From: Flabesymbios commensalis
Lineage: Eukaryota > Annelida > Polychaeta > Terebellida > Flabelligeridae
Length of the DNA stretch: 64,000 nucleotides
Assembly: GCA_964017125.1 (NCBI GenBank)
Contig: OZ024903.1
Coordinates: 60,388,670-60,452,669, forward strand
Direction: 5' to 3'
Position 1 is the stretch's first letter, and every line of letters begins with the position of its first letter. Below are positions 12,420-23,257 of this stretch, one piece after another. Made by a program: the position numbers and the translations under genes. A model generated the notes under the pieces. It was given only the letters and a program-made list of their open reading frames with translations. It did not search any database and was not told where the DNA came from.

Positions 12420-13510
12420 ACAAGTAGTTTTATATTTTTTAAAATTTGCATAAGTAGCAACGTTAATTGAAGAAAAAAATATATATTTTTTTCCAATTAT
12501 ATTTACGTATTACGTTTATGCTTTTTAAATGTTAATACATATAAATTCAGGTTTCGTTAAATGATTTGTTCATATATTACTACGCACCTGTCACTCATCA
12601 GGAATGCCAGGTGATCCGGTTTGGAGGAGAAATGTTTACCTTAACTTGAATGCACCAATCGCGGTGGAGACATGTGTCGGGGAGGGGGCGACTGGCATCC
12701 AAACACGTGGCTATGAATGCTGGAAGACTGTAACAGAGGGACAATTAAAAGTGACACCCCCACAAAAACTAATTTTATAACCTCAACCTTGCGAATGATC
12801 TTGTAATCGAATTAATAAAAAATCCTTTCAGTCTGACTCAATCAATGCCGAGACTCAATGCAGAAATGCGGACTCAATGCAGGAATTGTTATTTAAAACT
12901 AAAGCAGCTTCAATGAACCATGATAATATTTACATTGCTGCGGAGCCTGCTGTGGATGTTGACCGTGTTACTCATGTGCGCCCACAATGTTTGCTCAGCG
13001 AATCATGACGACCCAGCTATCTGCCTACTTTAACCATTAAAAAAATCAAATAAATATATTGGTCCATCTTTAGCCGGTAAACTAGTCTTTATTAGGGGGA
13101 GGGGGGGGGGGCAATGCAACAAAAATAGTAGATGATCTACAGACTACAATTATATAAAATAGAAGTTACCGAATTGAAGTTAGCGAATTAATCATGACAG
13201 CGGCAGAGGTACGGTAGTCATACAGTTTTCACACTGAATAGAAACCGTTAACACTGTCAGGGTGGGATCTATATAATAGATATGTTTGTTTTCATAGAAA
13301 CGGTTGCCCATTATATTGCATGTTGTGATATCCCTGGGCACCATGAAACTTCTCTTATGTGAATTATATTATAGGTCTACTGTGACGTCACAAGACTGGT
13401 AGAACAGTGACTTCACAAACATCACCACTATATCCACTCTACCAAATAAATTAGAGGTAGGGCCTATTCCAACAAACACGAGACCTGAAAATATAAGTTT
13501 AGGCTACTAT
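12420..13510. other. Unassigned non-coding sequence
   Basis: No bounded feature was recognised. There is a G run at 13096-13111 and AT-rich spacer around it. All frames are short. Confidence 0.4.
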
Positions 13511-13579
13511 TAAAGCGACACAACCATTCATGCAAAAATCATCAAAAAATCGGAATTTTATTTTGGTTTCTCAATATGA
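13511..13579 (+). mobile_element. MITE left arm, interrupted by the foldback element
   Basis: TTAAAGCGACACAACCATTC followed by AATCGGAATTTTATTTTGG matches the left arm of the complete MITE at 33212-33592. The arm stops at CTCAATATGA, where the palindromic-satellite element is inserted. The next part of the same MITE resumes at 14820 with ATATGGCCATAT. Confidence 0.8.
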
Positions 13580-14819
13580 TACGAAGCCCCAGAAGCGACA
13601 TTTGCATTAATAAAATTATTTTTTTTTAAACTCAATATATTGACTTTAAAAGTCAATATATCGAGTTCACAACTCATTATATTGAGTTTACAACTCAATA
13701 TATAGAGTTCACAACTCAATTTATTGACTTTGAAAGTCAATATATTGAGTTCACAACTCAATATATTGAGTTTACAACTCGATATAGGCCTATTGACTTT
13801 GAAAGTCAATATATTGAGTTCACAACTCAATATATTGAGTTTACAACTTAATATGTTGAGTTTAAAACTCAATATATTGACTTTGAAAGTCAATATATTG
13901 AGTTCACAACTCGATATATGAGTTCACAACTCAATATATTGACTTTAAAAGTCGATATATTGAGTTCACAACTCAATATATCGAGTTTGCAACTCGATAT
14001 ATTGACTTTGAAAGTGAATATATTGAGTTCACAACTCAATATATTGAGTTCAAAACTCAATATATTGACTTTAAAAGTCGAAATATTGAGTTCACAACTC
14101 AATATATTGAGTTTACAACTCGATATATTAACTCAATATATCGAGTTGTAAACTCAATATATTGAGTTGTAAACTCAATATATTAGGTTGTGAACTCAAT
14201 ATATAGAGTTGTGAACTCAATATATAGAGTTGTGAACTCAATATATTGACTTTTTAAAGTCAATATATTGAGGTTGTAAACTCAATATATTGAGTTGTGA
14301 ACTATTGATTTTCAAACTCAATATATTGAGTTGTAAACTCAATATATTGACTTTTTAAAGTCAATATATTAAGTTGTAAACTCAATATATTGAGTTATGA
14401 ACTCAATATATTGACTTTCAAAGGCAATATATCGAGTTGTAAACTCAATATATTGAGTTGTTAACTCAATATATTGAGTTGTGAACTCAATATATTAAGT
14501 TGTGAACTCAATATATTGACTTTCAAAGTCAATATATCGAGTTATAAACTAAATATATCGAGTTATAAACTAAATATATTGAGTTGCGAACTCAATATAT
14601 TGACTTTCAAAGTCAATATATCGAGTTGTAAACTCAATATATTGAGTTGTGATCTCAATATATCGACTTTTAAAGTCAATATATTGAGTCGTGAACTCAA
14701 TAAATTGAGTTGTGAACTCAATATATTGACTTTAAAAGTCAATATATTGAGTTCACAACTCAATTTATTGATTAAAAAAATAATAATAATAATGCAAATG
14801 TCGCTTCTGGGGCTTCGTA
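13580..14819. mobile_element. Palindromic-satellite foldback element, 1.24 kb
   Basis: Terminal inverted repeats begin TACGAAGCCCCAGAAGCGAC and extend about 30 bases at both ends. Flanking bases ATATGA (13574-13579) and ATATGG (14820-14825) are a 6-base target duplication with one difference, and the host MITE is continuous once the insert is ignored. Between the ends lie over forty units built on AACTCAATATATTGAGTT, itself a perfect palindrome, mixed with GACTTTGAAAGTC units. The left half uses GAGTTCACAACTC spacers and the right half the complement, so the array is a larger palindrome centred near 14132. Open frames in it (60-120 codons, repeated LNILSCELN) are by-products of the repeat. 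Confidence 0.9.
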
Positions 14820-14935
14820 ATATGGCCATATAAAGATGTGAGCATATATATATAGGCCTATGTCCATAGACTAGATCGAATTGCGTATGTTTTTTTCTTC
14901 AAATTTTGTGTTGCGCATTTAGCTAGGCCTAGGCC
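14820..14935 (+). mobile_element. MITE continuation after the foldback insertion
   Basis: ATATGGCCATATAAAG, then TGTCCATAGACTAGA and TTTTGTGTTGCGCATTTAGC, follow the interior of the MITE at 33212 in the same order. Beyond about 14935 the match is lost, so this copy lacks a recognisable right end. Confidence 0.7.
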
Positions 14936-15161
14936 CAAAACCGTCATTCAACTAGATACATAATTATAATATGGTAATTCTTGAAGGACATATCGCTTCC
15001 TAGGCCTTTGATGTTTCGATTTTGAACAAATCTAGAGCTTGCGAAAGGATCGCGTCTGATAAGTCGTCGGGAGAATCCATGACCACATTTAAACAATCTT
15101 GTCTGAAACAGTAAGCTAAGCCCCAGTTTCCCGATTCGACCGTGTAGGCCTACTCCTGTCT

Positions 15162-15488
15162 CTGATGGACGTGAGTGTGCAGATCGCGTAGACTAAGTTT
15201 TTTTACAGAATATGTTTATATGACCATATAGTGGATCATGAAAAGTGAGGGTGTTCATTCTGGAAGTGGTTTTTATTTTCTGCAGGACCCTATTTTGATT
15301 TTGTCGAGAACCGAGCTAGGCCTATATCGCGGTCATAAATAACTTCACCAATTTTGGACGGATGAGTCATTAAAGGGCATTAATGGGATCATCATCTATA
15401 TTTTGAGTATAAAATGGGCATTGTGTGATAAAAATCAGGTACACCATCAGGCACATATTAACAATAATTACCGCTTTCTCGCATATCG
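15162..15488 (+). repeat. Dispersed element E, plus copy
   Basis: The sequence from GACGTGAGTGTGCAGATCGC through GTGGATCATGAAAAGTGAGG and TTTCTGCAGGACCC to ATCGCGGTCATAAATAAC is repeated in inverted orientation at 20914-21246. No coding capacity is seen. It grades into the tandem block that follows, whose unit is its distal part. Confidence 0.85.
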
Positions 15489-15800
15489 CGGTCATAAATA
15501 ACTTCACCCAACTTGGTCGGATAGTTCATTTAAGGGCATTAATGGATTTCTGGGATCATCAGCTATACAAAATGGACATTGTGTGATAAAAAGGTACAGA
15601 ATCAGGCACGTATTATTAATAATGACCACTTTCTTGCATAATTATATATATATGTATCGTGTTCATGAATAACTACCCATTATGGTCGGATGGGTCTTTT
15701 AAGGGCATTAATGGATTTAGGCCTACATATCATCAGCTATCTGTTGAGTACATTGTGTGATAAATCATGCTCACAATATCAATACTGACTGCTTTCTCCC
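15325..15800. repeat. Tandem repeat, about 160-170-base unit, three diverged copies
   Basis: Copies start near 15325, 15484 and 15650. Each carries ATCGYGGTCATAAATAAC, then GGGCATTAATGG, ATCATCAGCTAT and CATTGTGTGATAAA, ending in CTTTCTCGCATAT. Divergence between copies is appreciable. Confidence 0.85.
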
Positions 15801-15924
15801 ATATTTTTGCAAATGTGATTTGCATATATATGCCATCCCGGACATCTTGCAGCAATTTGCTTTCAAAAACAGCTTACTATTTGAAAATGTTGACAATGAT
15901 ATATAACCGTTAGAATGATTATTT

Positions 15925-16072
15925 TCACAAAAGCTGCAGACTTTCGCTATAGGCCCTATAAACAATCTACAATAAATTTGATAACCAACAGCACCCGGTA
16001 TGAAACTAACCTCTTTAGTTAAAGGTGTGAAGATAATGTTAATGCATTACTGGTGCTATTACAGTAATGCAT
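15925..16072 (+). repeat. Direct repeat left of the 16161-17649 element
   Basis: TTTTCACAAAAGCTGCAGAC, CTTTCGCTATAGG, CACCCGGTATGAAA and TTAAAGGTGTGAA recur in the same order at about 17695-17845, just right of the element at 16161-17649. The two flanks may be remnants of an outer repeat. Confidence 0.55.
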
Positions 16073-16160
16073 GTCGAATTATTCTTTAGAATATTTCACA
16101 TAATGCCATACTATTCGTTGTTGCATAACTGAAATAACAATGATGCGTGTTTTTCGGGTG

Positions 16161-17649
16161 CGACAAAACCCCATAATAACCCGGAATAACCCATAATAAC
16201 CCGGAATAGCCCAAAAAACTGAAATCAAGGAATAACTCAGAATAACCTCTTAAACAAAATAATAACCTCTAATAACCTAATGATAACCCTTTAATTGGTA
16301 ACAATTGTCCAAAACAACAAAAATAATTGAACCAAACAATGTTTTAAAAACAAATTCGCTAATATAAGATTTATAATATTTTGTTATGTTCCGCACATAA
16401 TACTAGACCTACTCTCTATTCTATTTTGAAGGCGGTGGTAATTAACACAAAAAGCCACTTAAGGCCTATCAAGGGGATTAGCGTGGATGTACTGATTATG
16501 TTACGTCATGGTAGTTACAAGTCGGAAACTGACAATAATAGAAACGAATAGATATTTATATAAAAAAAATATGTAATCATATTCTACTAATTGTGTTTCT
16601 GAAAGTACGAGAAAATAATATGATCTTGATGATAAGGCTACTATTTGGAGAGTGGCAATTAATATGTTTACGCGAATATAATTTAAGATTATAACAGATA
16701 CATAGATAGATAGATATTGACGACGGGAACTCTGTGTAGACTTATGCGTCATTAAAATCAACAGTACATTATACATGTTAATAATATACATTATATATAA
16801 ATTCCCATTAATTATATCTTAATCTAATATTCTACTAATTGTATTTCTTGCGCAGTACGGGAAAATAATATAATCCTGATGATATGGCTACTATTTGGAT
16901 AGTGACAATTAAAAGCGGCAAGATAATATTGGTCCAATGTTGGGCCAACGTCCACGTAGCTGGCCCAACATTGGTCAAACATTGGGAGGATGTCTCGGGT
17001 TTGTTAGGACATCAGGTGCGACAATGAGTTGTGATCTTCAATTGCTGTTCATGATCGAGAATGACACCCTGTGTCACGCTGAGTTGTTATCTTTAATTGC
17101 TGTTCATGGTCGCAATGACACTCGCGAACTCTCACGCTCAGTTGTGACCATCAATTGCTGTTCACAATCAGCGATGACACAAGTTGAGTTGTGAAGAAAG
17201 TCACACCTCGTGTCTGACTATTGCCAATGAACTATTCCTATTATTTATCTAGACTATAGGCATACAAAACTATGCTCATTCATTAAAAGAGTGATGTGTA
17301 TTCGTCGTTTATTAGGTGTGAAGGTTGTTATTACTATTATTATTGTTCGATTTTATTTAATAACAAATATAATATTTGTATATTTGAGCTTCAGACGATA
17401 TTATGCGCCACCTTGTGATAGCCAGCCCACTATTATTATCTGTCATAACGTCAGCGGGACTTTGTTAATAAAACGTCGACTCGTTCCATTATTTGGGTTG
17501 TTTATAGCTATTTCATGCTAACTACGATGTTATTATGAAGTTATTGTAGATTATTACGGGTTATGATAGGTTAATATGGGGTATTATAGGTTATTCCGGG
17601 TTATTCCGGGTTATTATGGGTTATTCCGGGTTATTATGGGGTTTTGTCG
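16161..17649. mobile_element. 1.5 kb element with minisatellite inverted ends
   Basis: The left end CGACAAAACCCCATAATAAC continues as repeats of CCGGAATAACCCATAATAAC. The right end is the complement, running GGGTTATTCCGGGTTATTAT to GGGGTTTTGTCG. The arms are at least 45 bases. Inside, a block beginning ATATTCTACTAATTG occurs twice about 250 bases apart (16577 and 16829), and there is a GGGCCA-family copy at 16928-17005. There is no transposase frame and no clear target duplication. The superfamily is unknown. Confidence 0.7.
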
Positions 17650-18670
17650 TACTGGTGTTTTTCTTCTTTTACCTTATAGTACATTGTTATGTGTGGATTG
17701 ATTATCTTCACAGAAGCGGCAGATTTTCGCTGTGCAAATTGTCCAAGTTAGCCGGCGTCATCCGGTATAAAATTGTTAAGTTAAGGTGTGAAAATAATAC
17801 GATTTTACATTGTGAATTATTATTTTCAACAATGGATTGCCGTGATCCTACTAATATACCATATGACGTGCTTACTTTTTTCCACTTATAGTGTATTGTT
17901 ATGTGTGGATTGATTATTTACACAGAAGCGACATATTTCCGCTATAGTTCAAAGTTAAATAAAGTTAAACAAGTTGAATGTGTTGTATAAATTGTTGCTA
18001 ACTTGCACGAAATCAGATTATGCCATTCCAGCTGAGCAGCAACATCAATTAATATCATTAATTTAGTACCTTATCTAAGATAGTGTATAAATATATTTTC
18101 TCCAACTACCTTCAATATACTTATTATACAACATAAGTTTAAAAAAAATGCTAGTGTGTTTGTGTACGCATAAATGTATCTTGGTGACGCAAGTATAGGA
18201 TCTTACCATTCAAATGCAAGTGAATGTGACATACCTGACTTTGAACAGTGTATCATTTGTCAGGAGGAAACAACTAATGAACGTATCACAGCAGCACAGA
18301 ACAGGGTCAAAAGCGTGGATCATGATAGCTGGTGGGTCTAGGAAGGATGTACTCTTTACACGTTTGAAGCTACTTGATTAGAGCGGAGTTATTCTGCTAC
18401 CACATATGAAAATATTGTTATAAATATTATACACACAAAAGCAAGATATTTCGGCTAGAATCAAAAGTCGTGATGATCCTTGTCAAACTGTTTCCAGTCA
18501 GAAGCCAGCACAAGCACCACCTCGACCAGTATGCAAGCCGTCCTCAGCCTGTGTATCCTCAGCCTTGCAAAGAATTGTATATATAGACATTTACAAATTA
18601 AAATGTATAATATGTGACCAATGTACACACAAAAAGGAGGCCATGAAGTTTAGAATATGTGAAGTGGGCT
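17650..18670. other. Flank repeat, then unassigned sequence
   Basis: 17695-17845 is the partner of the direct repeat at 15925. ACACAGAAGCG with nearby CCGCTAT recurs again near 17920. From 18000 to 18670 I see no gene or bounded repeat. Confidence 0.4.
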
Positions 18671-18837
18671 GCGACTTCAATTAAAATTACGTTCTATAAC
18701 GATTCTGAATTTACTAGAATTGCTGATATGATAAGATAACATACAGACAGGCCTCGGAGATCCGTCCTCCGATGTTCCTACATCTTCTACATCTGTCATG
18801 GTTTTGACGGGAACGGATCTCCCCAATGTATTTTTGC

Positions 18838-18985
18838 TTCTATGTTCCGTCATTCCGATGTCCGCCTCTGTCATCAAATTTCAGGGACGAAAGGTTTAAA
18901 TCAATGCATAACGTGTTCCGTTGTTCTGTAGCGTTGTCCGCCTCCGTCATCAAATCTCGGTGACGAAAGAGTTAAATCCATTCAT
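18838..18985. repeat. Imperfect tandem duplication, about 72-base unit
   Basis: TGTTCCGTCATTCCGATGTC and TGTTCCGTTGTTCTGTAGCG begin two units that both continue GTCCGCCTCYGTCATCAAAT, then GACGAAAG and GTTAAATC. A short TCTGTA microsatellite follows at 19009-19028. Confidence 0.75.
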
Positions 18986-19290
18986 GACTCAAGCGTCTCA
19001 TTGTTCTGTATCTGTATCTGTATCTGTATATTACGTGGCAGTTCGCACTATTGTGCTATCGCGCCACGGGAGTAACTTAGCAAGGCCTGTTATCTTACAT
19101 TATATCATTTATAGCCTTATGTGCATGCCAAGTACTCCACATTGTGGATTTTCTGGGGTCTCGCCGGATGGAAACTGCGCCTACGTCCAAGAGGTTCTTT
19201 TACATCCAACTCAAAGTCAGTCAGACGAGCAATCTGATTTACGTGGTTCTCTTAGCTCCACGACACGACATCGCTGTACGATGTCCTAGT

Positions 19291-19407
19291 GTATACGGCA
19301 CCTGGGAGTCCCAGGCGGGCACCCATCCAATTTTTTAACCGGGCGCGACGTTGCTTAACTTCGTTGATAGAGCCAACACCGATGAGACAACGCCGTATTC
19401 CGTATAC
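19291..19407 (-). ncRNA. 5S rRNA-like sequence, probable head of a 5S-derived SINE
   Basis: On the minus strand the 117 bases keep the 5S internal promoter regions: AGTTAAGCAACGTCGCGCC matches box A, and TTGGATGGGTGCCCGCCTGG matches the region through box C. The ends GTATACGG and CCGTATAC are exactly complementary, so helix I can still form although its sequence differs from usual 5S. No T-run terminator follows the 3' end. Downstream on the same strand (19290 to about 19130), GGATGTAAAAGAACCTCTTGG resembles SINE body sequence. I favour a 5S-headed SINE over a working 5S gene. Confidence 0.72.
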
Positions 19408-19660
19408 CAGATGACGGGTCAGTCACGGTCACCAAATGACGGTCAGTCACGCTAATTGTGTGAGCGCCACTTGTTTGTTTAGTGATTGTGGCATTGCTTA
19501 TGTCTTTTTTCAAAACATTTCCCCAACGCTGGCTAAATGGCAAACACATGTTCACGATGTGAACATTGGTTTAATGCTGTGCCACTGCCTTTGACACCGT
19601 ACGTACCCCCAACAAAGGAGGTACCGCTCGTTCTTGACAGCAGTTATATGACACAGCCTA

Positions 19661-19770
19661 ACAAACGCGAGACGTTCACCCAATGTTGGTAAAATGTTGG
19701 GCCAGTGTCAGAGACGATGGGTTCACATTGTACCAGCATTAGGTGAATGTTTCAAAGCCAACGTCTCGCA
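19661..19770. repeat. GGGCCA-family repeat with inverted ends
   Basis: ACAAACGCGAGACGTTCACC on the left and GCCAACGTCTCGCACGTTG on the right are inverted partners around the family core TTGGGCCAGTGTCAGAGACG. This copy supports a foldback layout for the family. Confidence 0.75.
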
Positions 19771-20910
19771 CGTTGAAACAATGTTCAGTCATACTTGCAC
19801 GATGTTTAATTTCGTGTGTAGCCGCTAGTTAAGCAGACAAAGATTAATTAATTGGACCTTCTGATGCCTGGTGTAGATATCAGTACCGAAATGTTTAATT
19901 TTGTTAACTAAATCTACAGGTATCTAACAATTTATGTGAACAGATCGTAATTATTCATGCCGTCATCTACGTTGAGGACATCCATTTCATAGATTATACT
20001 CTAAGCCGTGAATACCTTGTGTTTCGGATAGCAGGAAGTGTCAACACCTATTTAAGCGTTAAATGGTTTACCATTGTAAAAAGAACTGTATGTAAAGCCC
20101 TACAATAACAGGAAGACAATAGTCGCACGGCCGGCAACATGAACGTCGGAGAAATAAGCCACCCGTTCGAGCAATGGCACGGTGCTATACACAGTGAAAG
20201 GTGTTAGATTTGATTACGGCGATCTGTCAACACATGAGTTGAGTGATATTACTTGGAGTCATTTCGACTAAAAATAAAAACATTATTATTCGATTGAATT
20301 AACAATTGAAACAGATTAGAGCAATTAATACTCCTTTGTTCTTTTACTGTGATAAACAGATTGAGACACTACCTAGCTCTACCATATCTAGAAAACAGAC
20401 ATGTGTCACCGACTTTTTTTAAAAATAAAGTCAGAATGTACAAATATTATTTTAAAAAAATTATGTAATTATATATTTGAAATAATAAAATCATGTAATT
20501 ATATATTCGAAATAATAAAATTATATTTGCATCATATTTTTGTTGTTATTTTGTTCGCACAACCAGTACATGTACTTATATAATAACATTACACTATGAA
20601 TTAGATATATATATCTTCGGTTCCAACACAGCTTGGAGGGGCGTGGGGGAGCTGCTCCGAAACTCTGCCATATTCGAAGTTCTGTCATATTTTTTGGGAA
20701 CAGATGATGACGGAACATCGAGGTCGCTCTGTACTAATGATATTGACAAAGCAATATTTGCAGCCCATAAACAATGCCTCACCAAATATTTCCTAAATTT
20801 TGAGCGCTCAAAATTAAAATATATCGAAGACAATCAAGGAGAATAAATTTGGAATACAGTTGGGCCCGAGTTAGAAAGAGGATTCAGTGAAAGAAGAGCA
20901 TCACATTATC
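19771..20910. other. Mostly unassigned non-coding sequence
   Basis: A 36-base AT-rich unit (TGTAATTATATATTTGAAAT) repeats near 20464-20525. A 67-codon plus frame at 20643-20846 ends SKLKYIEDNQGE and has no recognisable domain or clear splice sites. Nothing else was supported. Confidence 0.4.
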
Positions 20911-20913
20911 AAA

Positions 20914-21246
20914 ATGTGGGAGAAAGCAGTCATTATTGATATTGTGTGCCTGATTGTGTGCCTGATTTTTATCACATAATGTCCATCTTGTACTCTATAG
21001 ACAGCTGACGATCCCATGAATCCATTAATGCCCATAAATGACCCATCCGTCGAAACAATTTAGGTTATGCATGACCGCGATATAGGCCTAGCTCGGTTAT
21101 CGCCAAAATAAAAATAGGGTCCTGCAGAAAATAGAAAACACTTTCAGAATGAACACCCTCACTTTTCATGATCCACTATGGTCATATATAAACATATTCT
21201 GCAAAAAAAACGAGTCTACGCGATTTGCACACTCACGTCCATCAGA
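20914..21246 (-). repeat. Dispersed element E, inverted copy
   Basis: The complement of this stretch matches 15162-15488 through most of its length, including the CCTCACTTTTCATGATCCAC and GGTCCTGCAGAAAATAG words. The two copies face each other across about 5.4 kb. Confidence 0.85.
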
Positions 21247-21549
21247 TCCTGGAGTAGTGAGTTCTCCCGATTTTCTGACCAAAAATTGGCGCCTCATGAC
21301 ATCCACCCCCAGTTCCCCCCCACCCCACCCCTCCTGCATGGGCACTCTTGTGCGTCCATCCTCCCGATTATCACACCCCTCAGAGTGAGATTCTCACTCC
21401 TTTTTTATTCTCAATTAGTGCAAGAGCATCAAACCCGTAGTGACGGAACCCCCTCTGGTCCAGGAGCCAAGGGGTATTTTCGTACAAAAATGGCCCCGAA
21501 ATAACTCACCTGTTTTTTGACAGTTGGCCTACACTGTAAACCCTGTCCC

Positions 21550-22412
21550 CTACTATAGCACAATTTATTGAGTTACCATCACTCAATGAGCTGGCACAAC
21601 ACAAAGCGGATGATCTATAAAACTATGAAACATAAACTCAAAATTTTACAAAACAAAACAATGCGGTTTGCTCTTGATTCATCCTACCGGACACATCTAG
21701 ACATCACACATTTCCTAAAGATGCAGTGGCTTCCAGTGGATGTCAGAGTGGAACAATTAAATCTCAACATCATGCACAGGATTGTCCATGGCGGAGCTCT
21801 ATGTTATCTTACTGAGAGTTTCGGTATGGTCAGTCAGGTGCATGATGTTGAGACAAGACATAGAACGTTGTCTGTCTCCCTGCCATCCACTGGGAGAAAC
21901 GGATCTAAGGCTTTTAAATTAAATGGTATAAAATCATGGAATAAACCGCCTTTGAAAATAAGGAAACTGAACTCATTGGCACCTTTTAAAGAAGCTGTGA
22001 GACTTTACCTAATAGATAGACTAGTTAGCAAATACAACTCAGACTTTCTATATTACTAGATTGTCTGAGTTGTATCTAAATTTTTCAATAATTATATATA
22101 TATATTAACGCTTAGTCTAGTCATTTATGTGATAATGTTATGACTAAAAGTGTATGTTGTGATCATGGAAAAATGTTTTTTTATTTATAATATATTTTAT
22201 ATAAACTTTTTACAAGTATTTTCAATTAAATTTGCTGTAAACCTTTTTAGTCGCCATCTGGTCTACTTTTCAGGGACCACTATGGAAATAAGGGTCACCA
22301 GACCCTTTATAGTGTCTTTTATCCCTGGTGACCAGTATGGTGGCCCTGATTGTTTTATATCATGCTTACATGTACTGTTTACTGAAATAAATCAAATCAA
22401 ATCAAATCAAAT
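21550..22412 (+). mobile_element. LINE 3' end: RT C-terminus, 3' UTR and AAATC tail
   Basis: A 163-codon frame (21568-22059) encodes the distal part of a non-LTR retrotransposon polyprotein. Landmarks are LKILQNKTMRFALDSSYRTH, LKMQWLPVDVRVEQLNLN, VETRHRT and LNGIKSWNKPPLKIR, the order seen in the C-terminal part of CR1/L2-like LINEs. A stop at 22057-22059 is followed by a 330-base 3' UTR with a GGTGACCAGTATGG-type inverted stretch, and then (AAATC)n at 22386-22412, the short microsatellite tail typical of these LINEs. The 5' side is truncated. The frame is intact across 163 codons, so the copy is fairly young. Confidence 0.9.
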
Positions 22413-22479
22413 AACAAATTTTGCAATTTTAGTTGCGGCAACGCAAAAAAATGTATGTTGACGCAGCACAGGTAACCCA

Positions 22480-22565
22480 GTCGAATTGCGCTGTGCTGAC
22501 TTTTTTGTCACACAATTTTATTTGGTTCAAACGGCTTAAACGAATACGTTTATCTCTAGCTTGTT
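22480..22565 (+). repeat. Partial MITE-arm copy
   Basis: GCGCTGTGCTGAC, ATTTGGTTCAAACGGC and TTAAACGAATACG parallel GCGCAGCAC, GTTTGGTTTAAACAGC and TTAAACGAACAC at 23207-23257 plus 24380-24390. This copy shows what the uninterrupted TTAA site of the piggyBac-like insertion looked like. Confidence 0.65.
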
Positions 22566-22666
22566 AGCATGAGCTATAATAGAAAATGTTTAATTTGAGT
22601 TAAGTTGGCATGCACCTCTTTATCAATTCAAATACAAGTACGTTAAGTCAACCTACCTTCAATTAA

Positions 22667-22807
22667 AGGGACATGCCCAGGTCTAAAGTCATCAAGAAAT
22701 CGGTGATTTTATTTTAGCTTAATAATATGACAATATGATTGTAAACATATCCATAGACTAGCTGTAAAAGTGTTTCAATTTTTGTGCTGCGCATTCACCA
22801 GTTAGCA
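22667..22807 (+). mobile_element. MITE relative, left part
   Basis: TTAAAGGGACATGCCCAGGT, AATCGGTGATTTTATTTTAG, TCCATAGACTAGC and TTGTGCTGCGCATTCACCAG follow the order of the MITE at 33212-33592. It is broken at CCAGTTAGC by the insertion that follows and resumes at 23108 with GCTAGATATAGAGACG. Confidence 0.75.
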
Positions 22808-23107
22808 TGTCATACATAGTAGCTATTTTATCTCTGGTTTTGGTGCGGGAAACAAAATGATAGACCCTATGTTACCCTGGCAATGCCTTTTAATTTTATT
22901 TTAAGTATATACCCGGTGTATCTTATGGCAATGCCAGTTAACATGATTTTAGTTATGTATGTCATACTATGTATTAATATTGTCATATGATTTTACCAAA
23001 CTAACAATGTTCTATATACATGTACATATCTCTCTCTTATTTCTATGACAAATAAGTCTGGATTGACTTCCTTTCTGTCAATAAAATATCTGTCTGTCTG
23101 TCTGTCT
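22808..23107 (+). mobile_element. Truncated LINE 3' tail with (TCTG)n
   Basis: A 300-base block ends in TTTCTGTCAATAAAATATC and a TCTG microsatellite (23088-23107), the layout of a LINE 3' UTR with its tail. It sits exactly where the surrounding MITE is interrupted. There is no coding sequence, so the LINE family cannot be named. Confidence 0.6.
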
Positions 23108-23257
23108 GCTAGATATAGAGACGAAATTCCTGATTTCTAATTATTGACAACCATGTCAAAAATAAGAAATACGGGAATTTCGTCTCTATATCTAGCGTAA
23201 CTGGTAAGTGCGCAGCACATAATTTAAAAAACTTCCTGTTTGGTTTAAACAGCTTAA
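23108..23257 (+). mobile_element. MITE relative, right part
   Basis: It contains the central palindrome of this MITE family: ATATAGAGACGAAATTCC on the left and GGAATTTCGTCTCTATAT on the right, around a short centre with GACAACCATGTC. It ends at CAGCTTAA, where the piggyBac-like element inserts. Confidence 0.75.

Noticed and set aside
13558-14833. Open frames of 60-120 codons with repeated LNILSCELN
   Set aside because: They are translations of the palindromic satellite and are open on both strands equally.
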